From contig NZ_NMUQ01000001.1 in the NCBI RefSeq assembly GCF_002233675.1, positions 726,448 to 790,447 of the forward strand: 64,000 bases of DNA, given 5' to 3'. The notes under the pieces are model-generated. The model was not told the DNA's origin, made no database searches, and saw only the letters and a program-made list of their open reading frames with translations. Position numbers and translations under genes: made by a program. Position 1 is the stretch's first letter. Each line of letters opens with the position of its first letter. Below are positions 22,232 through 31,837 of the stretch, piece after piece. This stretch comes from Paenibacillus herberti (lineage in GTDB: Bacteria; Bacillota; Bacilli; Paenibacillales; Paenibacillaceae).

Positions 22232-23710
22232 TTAGAAAATAGCAGATTCTTCTACAATCACTTTCACAAACTGGATGCTGCGATCCTCAGGTCCTTTGAC
22301 CGGAAGGCCGACCTCCACGTGATCGACGATATAGTCGATGTTAGATTGCGAGATAACTTCGCCCGGTAGCAGGATCGGGATGCCAGGCGGGTACACATAT
22401 ATAAACTCTGCGATGATCCGTCCAGCAGATTCCTTGAACGGAAGCACTTCCGTCTCACCGTAGAACGCCTCGCGCGGCGTGAGCGACAGCTGAGGGATCT
22501 CGGGAATTTTTACAACAAGCTCCTGAACCTCTTCAACCTGCGGATAATGTTCGACCATCGCACGTAGTGCGCCGAGCAGTTGGCTTATGCTATCTTCCGT
22601 ATCTCCTGGGGTAATAAGGCAGAGGATATTGTACATATCCGACAGCTCGACCTCAAGATTGATGTTGTCACGCAACCAGTTTTCTGCCTCGTAGCCGGTA
22701 ATGCCAAGATGGCGCACATGAATGGTCAGCTTGGTCGGGTCATAATCAAAGGTCGCCTCGCCGCCGAGAATTTCCTTGCCGAAGCAATACAATCCTGGAA
22801 TCGCGTTGATCTCCTCGCGAGCATGTTGAGCCAGTCCAATCGCTTTCTCTGCAATCGCGTGTCCGTTGACTGCCAAGTTGCGGCGGGAAGTATCGAGCGA
22901 AGCAAGTAGAATGTAAGAAGTCGACGTAGTGGTCAACATACTGATGATTGTCTGTACACGTTGCGGGTTGACACGTCCGGCTTTCAAGTTGAGCACCGAG
23001 CTCTGCGTCATGGAGCCGCCCAGCTTGTGCACGCTTGTCGCTGCTAAGTCGGCGCCTGCCTGCATGGCGCTCATCGGCAGTTCGTCATTGAAATGGATCA
23101 GCACGCCATGCGCTTCGTCAACAAGAACTGGAATGTCGTAGCTGTGAACCAGGTCGACGATTTCCTTCAAGTTGGCGCAGATGCCGAAGTAGGTCGGGTT
23201 GATCACTAACACGGCCTTGGCGTCGGGATGGCGTTCCAGAGCACGCCTTACGGAGCGTGTCGTGATGCCATGGTCGATGCCCAGATTGGAGTCGCGAGCC
23301 GGGGAAATGAACACCGGACGCGCGCCTGCGAAAATAATCGCGGACATGATGGACTTATGAACATTCCGCGGCACGATGATTTTGTCGCCTGGCGCGCAGA
23401 CCGACATAATCATCGTCATGATGGCGCCGCTTGTACCTTGTACGGAAAAAAAGGTATAATCGGCTCCAAATGCATCGGCAGCCAATTTCTGGGATTCTTC
23501 GATGACGCCTGTAGGCTGATGGAGATCATCCAGCGGAGCTATATTGATCAAATCGATCGACAAAGCATTGTCGCCGATAAAGTTCCGGAATTCGCTATCC
23601 GTGCCTACACCTTTCTTGTGCCCGGGAATATGGAACTGCAGCGGGTTGTTCTCCGCATGGCGGCGGAGCGCGCTGAAGAGAGGGGTACGATTATGGTCCA
23701 CCGTATTCAT
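22232..23710 (-). CDS. speA: Arginine decarboxylase, fold-type I PLP enzyme
   Basis: This 492-residue Orn/Lys/Arg decarboxylase family protein matches the length of biosynthetic Bacillus SpeA, which makes agmatine for polyamine synthesis. It shows FHIPGHKKG near the N-terminus, the PLP-binding region SVQGTSGAIMTMI, VDEAHG, and the Schiff-base lysine in SVHKLGGSMTQSS. The C-terminal domain ends in IPILLPGEVISQ and VKVIVEESAIF. A close paralog group (lysine decarboxylases, YaaO) cannot be fully excluded. The nearby DUF1054 gene supports the speA assignment, because speA and yktB are close together in B. subtilis as well. Confidence 0.88.
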   Translation of the reverse strand: MNTVDHNRTPLFSALRRHAENNPLQFHIPGHKKGVGTDSEFRNFIGDNALSIDLINIAPLDDLHQPTGVIEESQKLAADAFGADYTFFSVQGTSGAIMTMIMSVCAPGDKIIVPRNVHKSIMSAIIFAGARPVFISPARDSNLGIDHGITTRSVRRALERHPDAKAVLVINPTYFGICANLKEIVDLVHSYDIPVLVDEAHGVLIHFNDELPMSAMQAGADLAATSVHKLGGSMTQSSVLNLKAGRVNPQRVQTIISMLTTTSTSYILLASLDTSRRNLAVNGHAIAEKAIGLAQHAREEINAIPGLYCFGKEILGGEATFDYDPTKLTIHVRHLGITGYEAENWLRDNINLEVELSDMYNILCLITPGDTEDSISQLLGALRAMVEHYPQVEEVQELVVKIPEIPQLSLTPREAFYGETEVLPFKESAGRIIAEFIYVYPPGIPILLPGEVISQSNIDYIVDHVEVGLPVKGPEDRSIQFVKVIVEESAIF

Positions 23711-23823
23711 CCACAGCCTTTCAATTTCAGGTATACAAACAAGGTTGAGTATAGCATGTACGGGGGGGATTGCAAGCCTGCGACACCGCCCCGCCGCATA
23801 CGAAGAAAGGGGTTCGTTTTCGC

Positions 23824-25074
23824 TTGAAGCTGAGCATGCCCAAGAACAGCAATAAGATTTTGAGATCGCCCTTTGTCATCAAGTTATTGGTTATTATGTT
23901 CGGTGTTGAATTTGTAAAAGGCGCTATGCTCGTATCCGTGCTGCCGGTGTATATGCGTGATGAGCTCGGCTTGACGGCTTATGCCGTCGGTTGGGCGCTG
24001 GCAAGTCAGTATATCGGGGACAATGCCTTCCGCAGTCCGCTCGGCTGGATTATTGACCGGATTGGTTACCGCACGGTCATGCTACTCGGTGTGCTTTTCA
24101 CAAGCCTATCGGTATTGATCATCGCGTTTACGGACCAGACTGGCTGGATCATCACAGCATGCGTGTTGCTTGGCATCGGCACCTCGCCGCTCTGGCCCTG
24201 TGTCATTACCGGCGCGACGGCTGTGTCTGGCAACGAAGCGGGCGGCAGCATCATGAGCGTCATCTATATGAGCTGGCTCGTCGGTGTTGGCATGGGACCG
24301 ATTGTGATCAACTTTTTCATCATCAACCGTTATGAACCAGCGTTTTGGCTGATGGGAGTGATCATGGTTGCGATTGTCACTGTGACGTTTACACTGCCAG
24401 GGCGTAAGGCTTCCCGCGAGCTCGAAGGTAGGACAGTGGAGGAAGCGCCGCAAGCTAAGCGAGGACCGCTGCTCAAGAGAGCTCGGCTCTATTTTCAAAA
24501 GGTCGGACAATCCCTCCATGCAAGCCGCCTGCTGTATCCGGCAATGTTCATTCAGAACTTCGCGCTTGGCCTGCTGACGCCAGTCCTTACGCAGTATGCG
24601 AGAACAGTGCTGCATCTGTCGCCGCAGCAGTACAGCTATTTCCTGCTCGCCGGCGGCGCAATTACCGTGCTCGGTCTCATCCCGATCGGTCGCGGCGTGG
24701 ACCGTTACGGCACTCGCTGGTTCCTGCACGCGGGCTTCCTGCTTGCGGCAATCGCCTTGCCGCTGCTCGGTTACATGCGCAGTTTGCCGCTTGTGTTTAT
24801 CGTCGTCGCTTTTGTCGGCCTGGGTTATGCCTGCATCATTCCAGCCTGGAATGCGCTCATCGCCAAAGCGATCCCCAAGGAAGAACGCGGCGCAATATGG
24901 GGATTCTTCCTGACGATCGAGGGGCTTGGCATGGTTATCGGTTCTATTATGTCCGGTCGGCTGTGGGACAGCTTCGGCTCACATGTGCCTTTCCTGATCA
25001 GTGGAGCTTCTTTGCTCGTGCTGTTCGTGCTTCATCTGTTGATTATTCGTCGTGGACGAATCTCTCTGGCCTAG
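23824..25074 (+). CDS. MFS transporter
   Basis: This protein of about 417 residues has twelve hydrophobic segments and a central cytoplasmic loop (GRKASRELEGRTVEEAPQAKRG), the standard major facilitator layout. Motif A-like sequences occur after helix 2 (GWIIDRIGYRT) and in the second half (GRGVDRYGTRW). I chose the TTG at 23824 because AAAGGGG lies 11 nt upstream; the ATG at 23836 is also possible, and starts farther upstream would run back through the speA promoter. Substrate unknown; drug or metabolite efflux is likely. It is divergent from speA. Confidence 0.88.
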   Translation: MKLSMPKNSNKILRSPFVIKLLVIMFGVEFVKGAMLVSVLPVYMRDELGLTAYAVGWALASQYIGDNAFRSPLGWIIDRIGYRTVMLLGVLFTSLSVLIIAFTDQTGWIITACVLLGIGTSPLWPCVITGATAVSGNEAGGSIMSVIYMSWLVGVGMGPIVINFFIINRYEPAFWLMGVIMVAIVTVTFTLPGRKASRELEGRTVEEAPQAKRGPLLKRARLYFQKVGQSLHASRLLYPAMFIQNFALGLLTPVLTQYARTVLHLSPQQYSYFLLAGGAITVLGLIPIGRGVDRYGTRWFLHAGFLLAAIALPLLGYMRSLPLVFIVVAFVGLGYACIIPAWNALIAKAIPKEERGAIWGFFLTIEGLGMVIGSIMSGRLWDSFGSHVPFLISGASLLVLFVLHLLIIRRGRISLA

Positions 25075-25081
25075 CCCCCAC

Positions 25082-25138
25082 AAAAAAATCCCCGCTTCCT
25101 CTCTGCTGCAACGGCAGAGCTGGAAGCGGGGATTTTTG
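25082..25138. terminator. Bidirectional terminator after MFS gene
   Basis: AAATCCCCGCTTCC pairs with GGAAGCGGGGATTTTT around an inner CTCTGC/GCAGAG stem; it serves the MFS gene and the convergent yktB. Confidence 0.85.
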
Positions 25139-25152
25139 ATGTAATGACGGTA

Positions 25153-25845
25153 TTAGCGGGCTGCCAGCTGGTACAGAGGCATCAGTGTCTGAAAGACGGA
25201 TTCGACTTTGGCGACAAAGGCTTCGCCATCCTGTAGCAGCGGATCATTGCGATCCAGATGAATTCCGCATAACAGCTCGGCTGCTTTCACCGTGCGCAGT
25301 CGCTCGAATAACGTGACCAGCTCATCACGGCTCATCTCATCATGAGGGACAGCCCCTGGCTGCATATGGTCGCCTGACCACATATAGCTGGCGCCTTGCG
25401 GTACGAGCGAGCGGATCTCGTCGAGTTTGTCCAGTGCGCGGGCCGCGAACTCGGCTTTGCCATCCGCTTCATAGATGACAGCGAATTGAATGAACGCATG
25501 AGTGCCCCACATTCCAATTTGAAAATGCGGATGGGCTTTGTAACCGCGTTTGTTCGGGGAGAAAGCTACCCAAGTGTCCTTAGGCGGATTCACCGTGCGG
25601 CGGGCATGTTTGGCGACATGTGGATAAAATTCGGTGCCCGACAGAATGGTGAGCTCCGGCGACAGCCTATTGCCCAGCTGTTCAAGCTTGGGCCTGATTC
25701 CAGCGATAAGAGCTTCCATGCGCGCCTCGAGGCCGGGAATGGCGAAGACGTCGAAGTCGGAAGAGTTAAAACCGGGAAAAGAGCAGTGGTTTGGCTGTTC
25801 CTCCAAGGTGGGGACTTTATCTTCGGCTAATGCGGTTTTTGTCAT
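25153..25845 (-). CDS. yktB: DUF1054 (UPF0637, YktB-like) protein
   Basis: This 230-residue protein has the DUF1054 features FNSSDFDVFAIPGLEARM, FYPHVAKHARRTVNPPKDTWVAF, HPHFQIGMWGTHAFIQFAVI and MWSGDHM. The first ~20 residues are extra. The family structure is an alpha/beta fold of unknown role. Placement two genes from speA mirrors the speA-yktB region of B. subtilis. No obvious promoter box was recognised. Confidence 0.88.
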   Translation of the reverse strand: MTKTALAEDKVPTLEEQPNHCSFPGFNSSDFDVFAIPGLEARMEALIAGIRPKLEQLGNRLSPELTILSGTEFYPHVAKHARRTVNPPKDTWVAFSPNKRGYKAHPHFQIGMWGTHAFIQFAVIYEADGKAEFAARALDKLDEIRSLVPQGASYMWSGDHMQPGAVPHDEMSRDELVTLFERLRTVKAAELLCGIHLDRNDPLLQDGEAFVAKVESVFQTLMPLYQLAAR

Positions 25846-26170
25846 ATGGGGGCATCCTTTCCGGCTAGAAATTTAACCTCCTATAAGCGATATGGAGGTA
25901 ATGAGGAGCAAAACTTGTCCATATAGTATAACACAGGAGGGAAAAGGACTGGATAAGCTGAGCCGGACAAGGGCGATGGATGCTGGGCTGAGTGGACTAG
26001 CGGAAGGATGTCCATTTGGAAACGCTATCATTCCAGTGAGGCATCTGCCCTTTTCTTCAAAATTAGTCAATAAACCAAGTTGCCATCACATAAGATGGAG
26101 TATAAACTACAGGTAAGAACAAATTATCAGAACATTTAGTCAACAATAATGAAGCAGGGGAGGGATTGCC
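25846..26170. other. Divergent intergenic region, no gene seen
   Basis: These 325 bases separate yktB from the next plus-strand gene. I see the ribosome binding site GGGGAGGG just before the GTG/ATG of the next gene, but no convincing gene, repeat or riboswitch. Confidence 0.5.
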
Positions 26171-26767
26171 GTGAACAAGAGCTACGAAGTGGAATATTGC
26201 AATTTGGAGCTGCGATTTGACCGCCGGCAAATCCAGAATCTCATCCGCGATTTGATCCATGAAGGTTATTCCCTCTATTGGAGCGAGACGGAAGCGCAGT
26301 TCCTTATTTCTATCCGAACAGGCAGGAAGCTGGTGAAGCTCCGATTCCAAAAAATGAAAAACCGCTACAAGATTGTTGGCGATTATATCATTAAAGACGA
26401 GAAGCTGTCCGAGCTGATTGAGAAGCTGATTGGTGATACACGGGGCCATGCGGTCGTAAAACGGATGAAAGACCGTCAGATCGTCATTGAAAATATTATG
26501 TTTGGCGAAATCATCAGACTCGTGGAGGTGTCGGGGATGGAGCACCGCATAATTTATCAGAAAAAGCCGGTCGTCACCCTGGAAGAGATTACGAAGGCGT
26601 TTCAATCGACTCGCGCTGAAGAGCGTGCCGCCGTCCTCCGTTACGAGCTGGATTATGAGCTATGTGTTCTGTATGACGCCCTTCAAGCGAGCGATAACAA
26701 AGCTGCGGATGAGAGCCGTGAACGCCTCGCGGTTATGCGGGGGGAAATGCTTCAGTTAGAGATGTAG
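26171..26767 (+). CDS. Conserved-looking hypothetical protein
   Basis: This 198-residue soluble protein has the start SYEVEYCNLELRFDRRQIQNLIRDLIHEGYSLYWSETEAQFLISI and a second half of charged helices (RAEERAAVLRYELDYELCVLYDAL, ending GEMLQLEM). It has no signal peptide, membrane segment or catalytic motif that I recognise. GGGGAGGG lies upstream. It is a single gene followed by a hairpin. I remember similar Paenibacillus proteins with misleading peptide-synthetase labels, but nothing here supports that function. Confidence 0.75.
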   Translation: MNKSYEVEYCNLELRFDRRQIQNLIRDLIHEGYSLYWSETEAQFLISIRTGRKLVKLRFQKMKNRYKIVGDYIIKDEKLSELIEKLIGDTRGHAVVKRMKDRQIVIENIMFGEIIRLVEVSGMEHRIIYQKKPVVTLEEITKAFQSTRAEERAAVLRYELDYELCVLYDALQASDNKAADESRERLAVMRGEMLQLEM

Positions 26768-26907
26768 CAATACATGCCCGAGATTGTCGGGCAAGGCTAC
26801 GCGTCCAAGAGATGTGGCGCCCATTTTCTGGACTTATGCCTATCTTATTCAGCTTTCGAATGTTTGTGCAATTATGCCGCAAGCTCTTCATCTCGCTTTA
26901 CACACTC

Positions 26908-26942
26908 CAAGACCTGTCCCAGCATACGTGGGGCGGGTCTTG
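26908..26942 (+). terminator. Terminator-like hairpin
   Basis: CAAGACCTGTCCC pairs with GGGGCGGGTCTTG around an 8-nt loop; the following sequence is TTGTTGTTG rather than a pure T run. Confidence 0.55.
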
Positions 26943-27006
26943 TTGTTGTTGAACTAAAGAAACAAGCGAGTTGCGCTGTTATATACTGATTGTGGAGGTG
27001 CGGGAA

Positions 27007-27275
27007 ATGGAGACAGTCTATAGAGGCTACTTAATGAGCGATGACAAATCGAGAATTAATCTGGAGAGTGATTACGGACGATGTTACCTTTTTCTATCTA
27101 TGCGATGTCTATGTAGATGAAGAGTACCGGGGCGAGGGTATCGGCAAAAAACTCGTTGAATGGATTGTTCAAGCTCCCCATTTTCAAACCATGTCAGGGA
27201 GATGGATTGTACGAGCAATTCGGGTTCATAACGGATTCAGACAATACGATGAGAAGAGCGGCGCAGGTCCGATAA
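27007..27275 (+). pseudogene. Decayed GNAT acetyltransferase
   Basis: Three frames together give a GNAT protein. An ATG with GGAGGTG upstream reads VYRGYLMSDDKSRINLE. A second frame gives RVITDDVTFFYLCDVYVDEEYRGEGIGKKLVEW, including the acetyl-CoA loop RGEGIGK. A third gives GLYEQFGFITDSDNTM to a TAA. About 40 residues between the first and second parts are missing, and there are at least two frame changes. Its relatives are small GNAT proteins of about 140 residues. Confidence 0.75.
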
Positions 27276-27441
27276 GCAATGCCGAGTGGGGGATAGGACT
27301 ACGTCGCGTTCATGCAATATTCATGTACCTGACATTCCGCAGTAGGAATCGTTCATGGTACAATTATTTGCATATCCGGTCAAAATGGGTACACTAGGAA
27401 CAGTATGCATCGGTATAAACTTAGTAAAGGGATGGTAATTT

Positions 27442-28859
<1,418 letters not shown>

Positions 28860-28863
<4 letters not shown>

Positions 28864-29156
28864 TCCGGGATAAGCCCATGGAGTGCCTCACGCAGCATTT
28901 TGCGCAGGCGCTCCGCTTCCATCGGGCCGCTTCGTTGCGACAAGAGTAGGCTCATGGCCGCTTCAGCGAAGCTCTGGTAGTTTTTCATCAAACGTGGCTG
29001 CGGCAGCCCCTGCATGGCAGGGGCTCCGTCAGCCACTTTTTTTCGGATATAATCGAGCGCCCAAATGGCGTCTTCCCGGCATAGCCCAACATTGGAATCG
29101 AGAATCCGCCGCAGCCGCTTATCGGCTGGAGATCCGGCGTAGCTGCTCTTGTCCAC
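28860..29156 (-). CDS. Hypothetical protein convergent with gndA
   Basis: This 98-residue, helix-rich protein ([31 protein letters not shown]) has no recognised domain. Its TAA shares bases with the gndA TAA on the other strand, so the two genes overlap tail to tail by a few nucleotides. AAAGGAGG lies upstream of the ATG, which supports it as a real gene. Confidence 0.65.
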
Positions 29157-29295
29157 GGCTGCAGCCTCCTTTCGCTGGTATTGATTCGTTTATACTATCC
29201 TTATGGAATATTGAGATTTTTATACCCTCTGTCTAGCAAAAAATGATATGATAACCGAAAGTAAAACGATTAAAAAAGGGTGTGACGAAGAGACT

Positions 29296-29850
29296 ATGCG
29301 CCCGTCTGAATCGATACATGAAAAAATTATGTTGATCGGCTTTATGGGGACAGGAAAATCGACGGTAGGAGCCAAGCTTGCCGCAAAACTCGGCTGGAGA
29401 TGGACAGACACCGACTCCGAGGTCGTAGCCGAGCAAGGCTGCTCCATTGCGGAGTTATTCGAGCGGCGGGGTGAGTCGTATTTTCGCGACGCAGAGACCG
29501 AAGTGCTAGCCAAGCTGCTAGAGACGGATGAGCCGCTTGTCATTGCGACAGGAGGCGGAGCAGTACTGCGTGAAGGCAACCGGAGGATAATGATCGGTGG
29601 AGCTTTTGTGGCCGCTTTGCAAGCTTCGGAAGCGATTATTGTGGAGCGGGTGCGCTATGACAAGGGCCGGCCACTGTTGGCAGGCGATCCGTCGCTTAAA
29701 GTGCGCGAGCTGTTGAAAACTCGCGAAGGGGCTTATGATTTTGCCCATCTGCAAGTCATGACCGACAGTTTAACCCCCGATGAAGCGGCTGAGGCAATTG
29801 CAAATGCATATCATCTTGCTTCAGGGCTTTACCGCGCTTCCGACTCGTAG
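29296..29850 (+). CDS. aroK: Shikimate kinase
   Basis: The 184-residue enzyme phosphorylates shikimate with ATP in aromatic amino acid synthesis. It has the P-loop GFMGTGKS near residue 13, the substrate-binding DTDSEV and FR(D/E)AE motifs, the GGGAV loop, and the adenine-lid RPLL. The start at 29296 puts the P-loop at the usual distance from the N-terminus; an ATG at 29248 would add 16 residues without a good ribosome binding site. The aroA gene follows 44 nt downstream, so the two sequential or near-sequential pathway steps are co-transcribed. Confidence 0.9.
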   Translation: MRPSESIHEKIMLIGFMGTGKSTVGAKLAAKLGWRWTDTDSEVVAEQGCSIAELFERRGESYFRDAETEVLAKLLETDEPLVIATGGGAVLREGNRRIMIGGAFVAALQASEAIIVERVRYDKGRPLLAGDPSLKVRELLKTREGAYDFAHLQVMTDSLTPDEAAEAIANAYHLASGLYRASDS

Positions 29851-29894
29851 CGTTATCTCATGAATTTAGACACATAGAAGGGGAACGATGAAAT

Positions 29895-31187
29895 ATGGAC
29901 GTATTAGTAACGCCGACACCGGAACTGAAGGGCAGCATTCAGGCGCTCTCTTCCAAAAACTATACAACACGCTATCTGCTTGTGGCCGCCCTTGCGGAAG
30001 GTACAAGCACGATTTATTATCCTGCCCATAGCGAGGACAGCGACGCGATGCGCCGCTGTATCCGCGATCTCGGAGCTGAGCTGACGGAAGATGGGGAGAA
30101 GATTGTCATCAAAGGTTTTGGCAGTCATCCGCGCGACGTACGTGAGCTGAATGTGGGCAACGCTGGAGCGGTTCTGCGCTTCCTCATGGCGATAGCGGCT
30201 CTTAGCCCGGATGTGACGTTTGTTAATACTTATCCCGATTCGCTCGGTAAGCGGCCGCATGATGACTTGATTGTCTCGCTGCGCCAGCTCGGCGTGGAAG
30301 TGGATGACAATGAAGGTAGACTGCCGATCACGATTCGCGGCGGGGCGCCGAAGGGTGGCAAAATCACCGTTTCGGGCAATGTAAGCTCCCAGTTCCTCAG
30401 CGCTCTGCTGTTCCTGACGCCGCTTTTGCAGGGGGATAGTGAAATTGAAGTGCTGGATGATCTGAAATCCAAGGTCGTTGTTGGTCAGACGCTGGAAGTA
30501 TTGGAGCAGGCAGGCATCGTCATCGAAGCTTCTGAGGATCTGATGTTTTACCGCGTACCTGGACGCCAAACTTATCAGGCGCGCACATATCGGGTGCAAG
30601 GAGACTATCCTGGCTCTGCGGCGGTGCTGGCGGCGGCTGCCGTCACGAAGTCAGACATTACGATCCACGGATTGCCAGAAAAGAGCAAGCAGGGAGAACG
30701 TGCTGTCGTAGACGTACTGCGCATGATGGGAACTCCGCTGGTTTATGACGGGGATGACGTCACGGTGCGTGGCGACGGGCGCCTCAAGGCGGTAGAGTTT
30801 GACGGCGACGCCGCTACGGATGCCGTACTGGCGATGGTAGCCGCTGCTGTGTATGCAGAAGGTACGTCCCGGTTTTATAATGTGGAGAATCTGCGCTACA
30901 AAGAATGCGACCGCATTACCGACTATCTCGCTGAGCTTCGTAAGGCCGGTGCTGAGGTAGAGGAGAAGCGCGACGAGATCATTGTCCACGGTAAGCCGGA
31001 AGGGCTAGAGGGCGGAGTAGAAATCAACGCTCACTACGATCACCGCGTCATTATGGCTCTGACCGTAGTTGGCCTGCGTTGCCGCAAACCCCTGCTTATC
31101 CGTGATGCGCATCATGTGGCGAAGTCTTACCCGATTTTCTTCGATCATCTTCAGGCGCTCGGAGCAAATGTGGAGTGGCAGGAATAG
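29895..31187 (+). CDS. aroA: 3-phosphoshikimate 1-carboxyvinyltransferase (EPSP synthase), divergent type
   Basis: This 430-residue enzyme joins phosphoenolpyruvate and shikimate 3-phosphate. Landmarks are SSKNYTTRYLLVAALAEG, NAGAVLRFLM (residues 89-98), SSQFLSALLFLTPL, LRYKECDRI and HYDHRVIMAL. Several otherwise strongly conserved positions differ from E. coli: SKS is SKN, NAGT is NAGA, and the following RP is RF. The overall length and two-domain layout are normal, and the catalytic Lys, Asp and Glu regions are present. It lies in an operon with aroK. These differences put it outside the usual class I and II sequences; natural tolerance to PEP analogues is possible but unproven. Confidence 0.92.
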   Translation: MDVLVTPTPELKGSIQALSSKNYTTRYLLVAALAEGTSTIYYPAHSEDSDAMRRCIRDLGAELTEDGEKIVIKGFGSHPRDVRELNVGNAGAVLRFLMAIAALSPDVTFVNTYPDSLGKRPHDDLIVSLRQLGVEVDDNEGRLPITIRGGAPKGGKITVSGNVSSQFLSALLFLTPLLQGDSEIEVLDDLKSKVVVGQTLEVLEQAGIVIEASEDLMFYRVPGRQTYQARTYRVQGDYPGSAAVLAAAAVTKSDITIHGLPEKSKQGERAVVDVLRMMGTPLVYDGDDVTVRGDGRLKAVEFDGDAATDAVLAMVAAAVYAEGTSRFYNVENLRYKECDRITDYLAELRKAGAEVEEKRDEIIVHGKPEGLEGGVEINAHYDHRVIMALTVVGLRCRKPLLIRDAHHVAKSYPIFFDHLQALGANVEWQE

Positions 31188-31270
31188 CTGGAATAGCGTA
31201 AAGCAGCAGTCCGCGGGGCAAAGTAGTACAAGTTGTCACCATTGTCATCATGCACAAGGGGGAATCGACT

Positions 31271-31705
31271 ATGGCATTCGTCAATCCTGAACGGGAAGAA
31301 ATCAAGGGGCTTCTGGAGGGGAATACGACGATCGCAGTCGTCGGATTGTCCGACAACCCAGAGCGTACCTCCCACAGTGTGTCGCAAGCGATGCAGCAGC
31401 GGGGATATCGAATCATTCCGGTTAATCCTGCAGCAGCAGGGGACATCCTCGGGGAAAAAAGCTACCCTGACCTCGGCAGCGTGCCGGAGCCAATCGGCAT
31501 CGTCAATGTGTTCCGGCGCAGCGAGTTCACGCCTGCTATCGCGCGTGAAGCAGTCGCGATCGGAGCCAAGATTCTCTGGCTCCAGCTCGGCGTTTACAGC
31601 GAGGAAGCAGCGGCAATCGCCCAGGAGGGCGGGTTGACCGTCATCATGGACCGCTGCATCAAGGTGGAGGATTCAATTCTGCGTCCGGACATCCGGCGCA
31701 TCTGA
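31271..31705 (+). CDS. CoA-binding domain protein (YccU/YneT-like)
   Basis: This 144-residue Rossmann-like protein of the CoA_binding_2 family has IAVVGLSDNPERTSHSVSQAMQQRGYRIIPVNP, VNVFRRSE, LWLQLGV and a final VIMDRCIKVE, all typical. The biological role is not established. The ATG at 31271 is chosen for the AAGGGGGA 8 nt upstream. It lies after aroA and ends with its own terminator. Confidence 0.88.
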   Translation: MAFVNPEREEIKGLLEGNTTIAVVGLSDNPERTSHSVSQAMQQRGYRIIPVNPAAAGDILGEKSYPDLGSVPEPIGIVNVFRRSEFTPAIAREAVAIGAKILWLQLGVYSEEAAAIAQEGGLTVIMDRCIKVEDSILRPDIRRI

Positions 31706-31734
31706 GACCTTCAGCGGCAGCGGGATAGCGATTC

Positions 31735-31767
31735 AGGCAGGCCATTTTGCGGCCTGCCTTCTTTCTT
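31735..31767 (+). terminator. Terminator after CoA-binding protein gene
   Basis: AGGCAGGCC pairs with GGCCTGCCT, followed by TCTTTCTTTT. Confidence 0.75.
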
Positions 31768-31796
31768 TTGACAAAGGGGAGTCTGTCGCTTACGAT
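31768..31796 (+). promoter_or_regulatory. Sigma-A promoter of the PTS operon
   Basis: TTGACA and TACGAT are separated by 17 nt, about 40 nt before the PTS start and directly after the preceding terminator. No clear cre site or antiterminator was seen. Confidence 0.55.
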
Positions 31797-31837
31797 AATT
31801 CCGGTAACTATCACTGTGGCAGAAAAGGAGGAACAGC

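Noticed and set aside
28883-29236. Plus-strand gene opposite the hypothetical gene after gndA
   Set aside because: The minus-strand frame has a good ribosome binding site and protein-like composition; the plus frame is a shadow.
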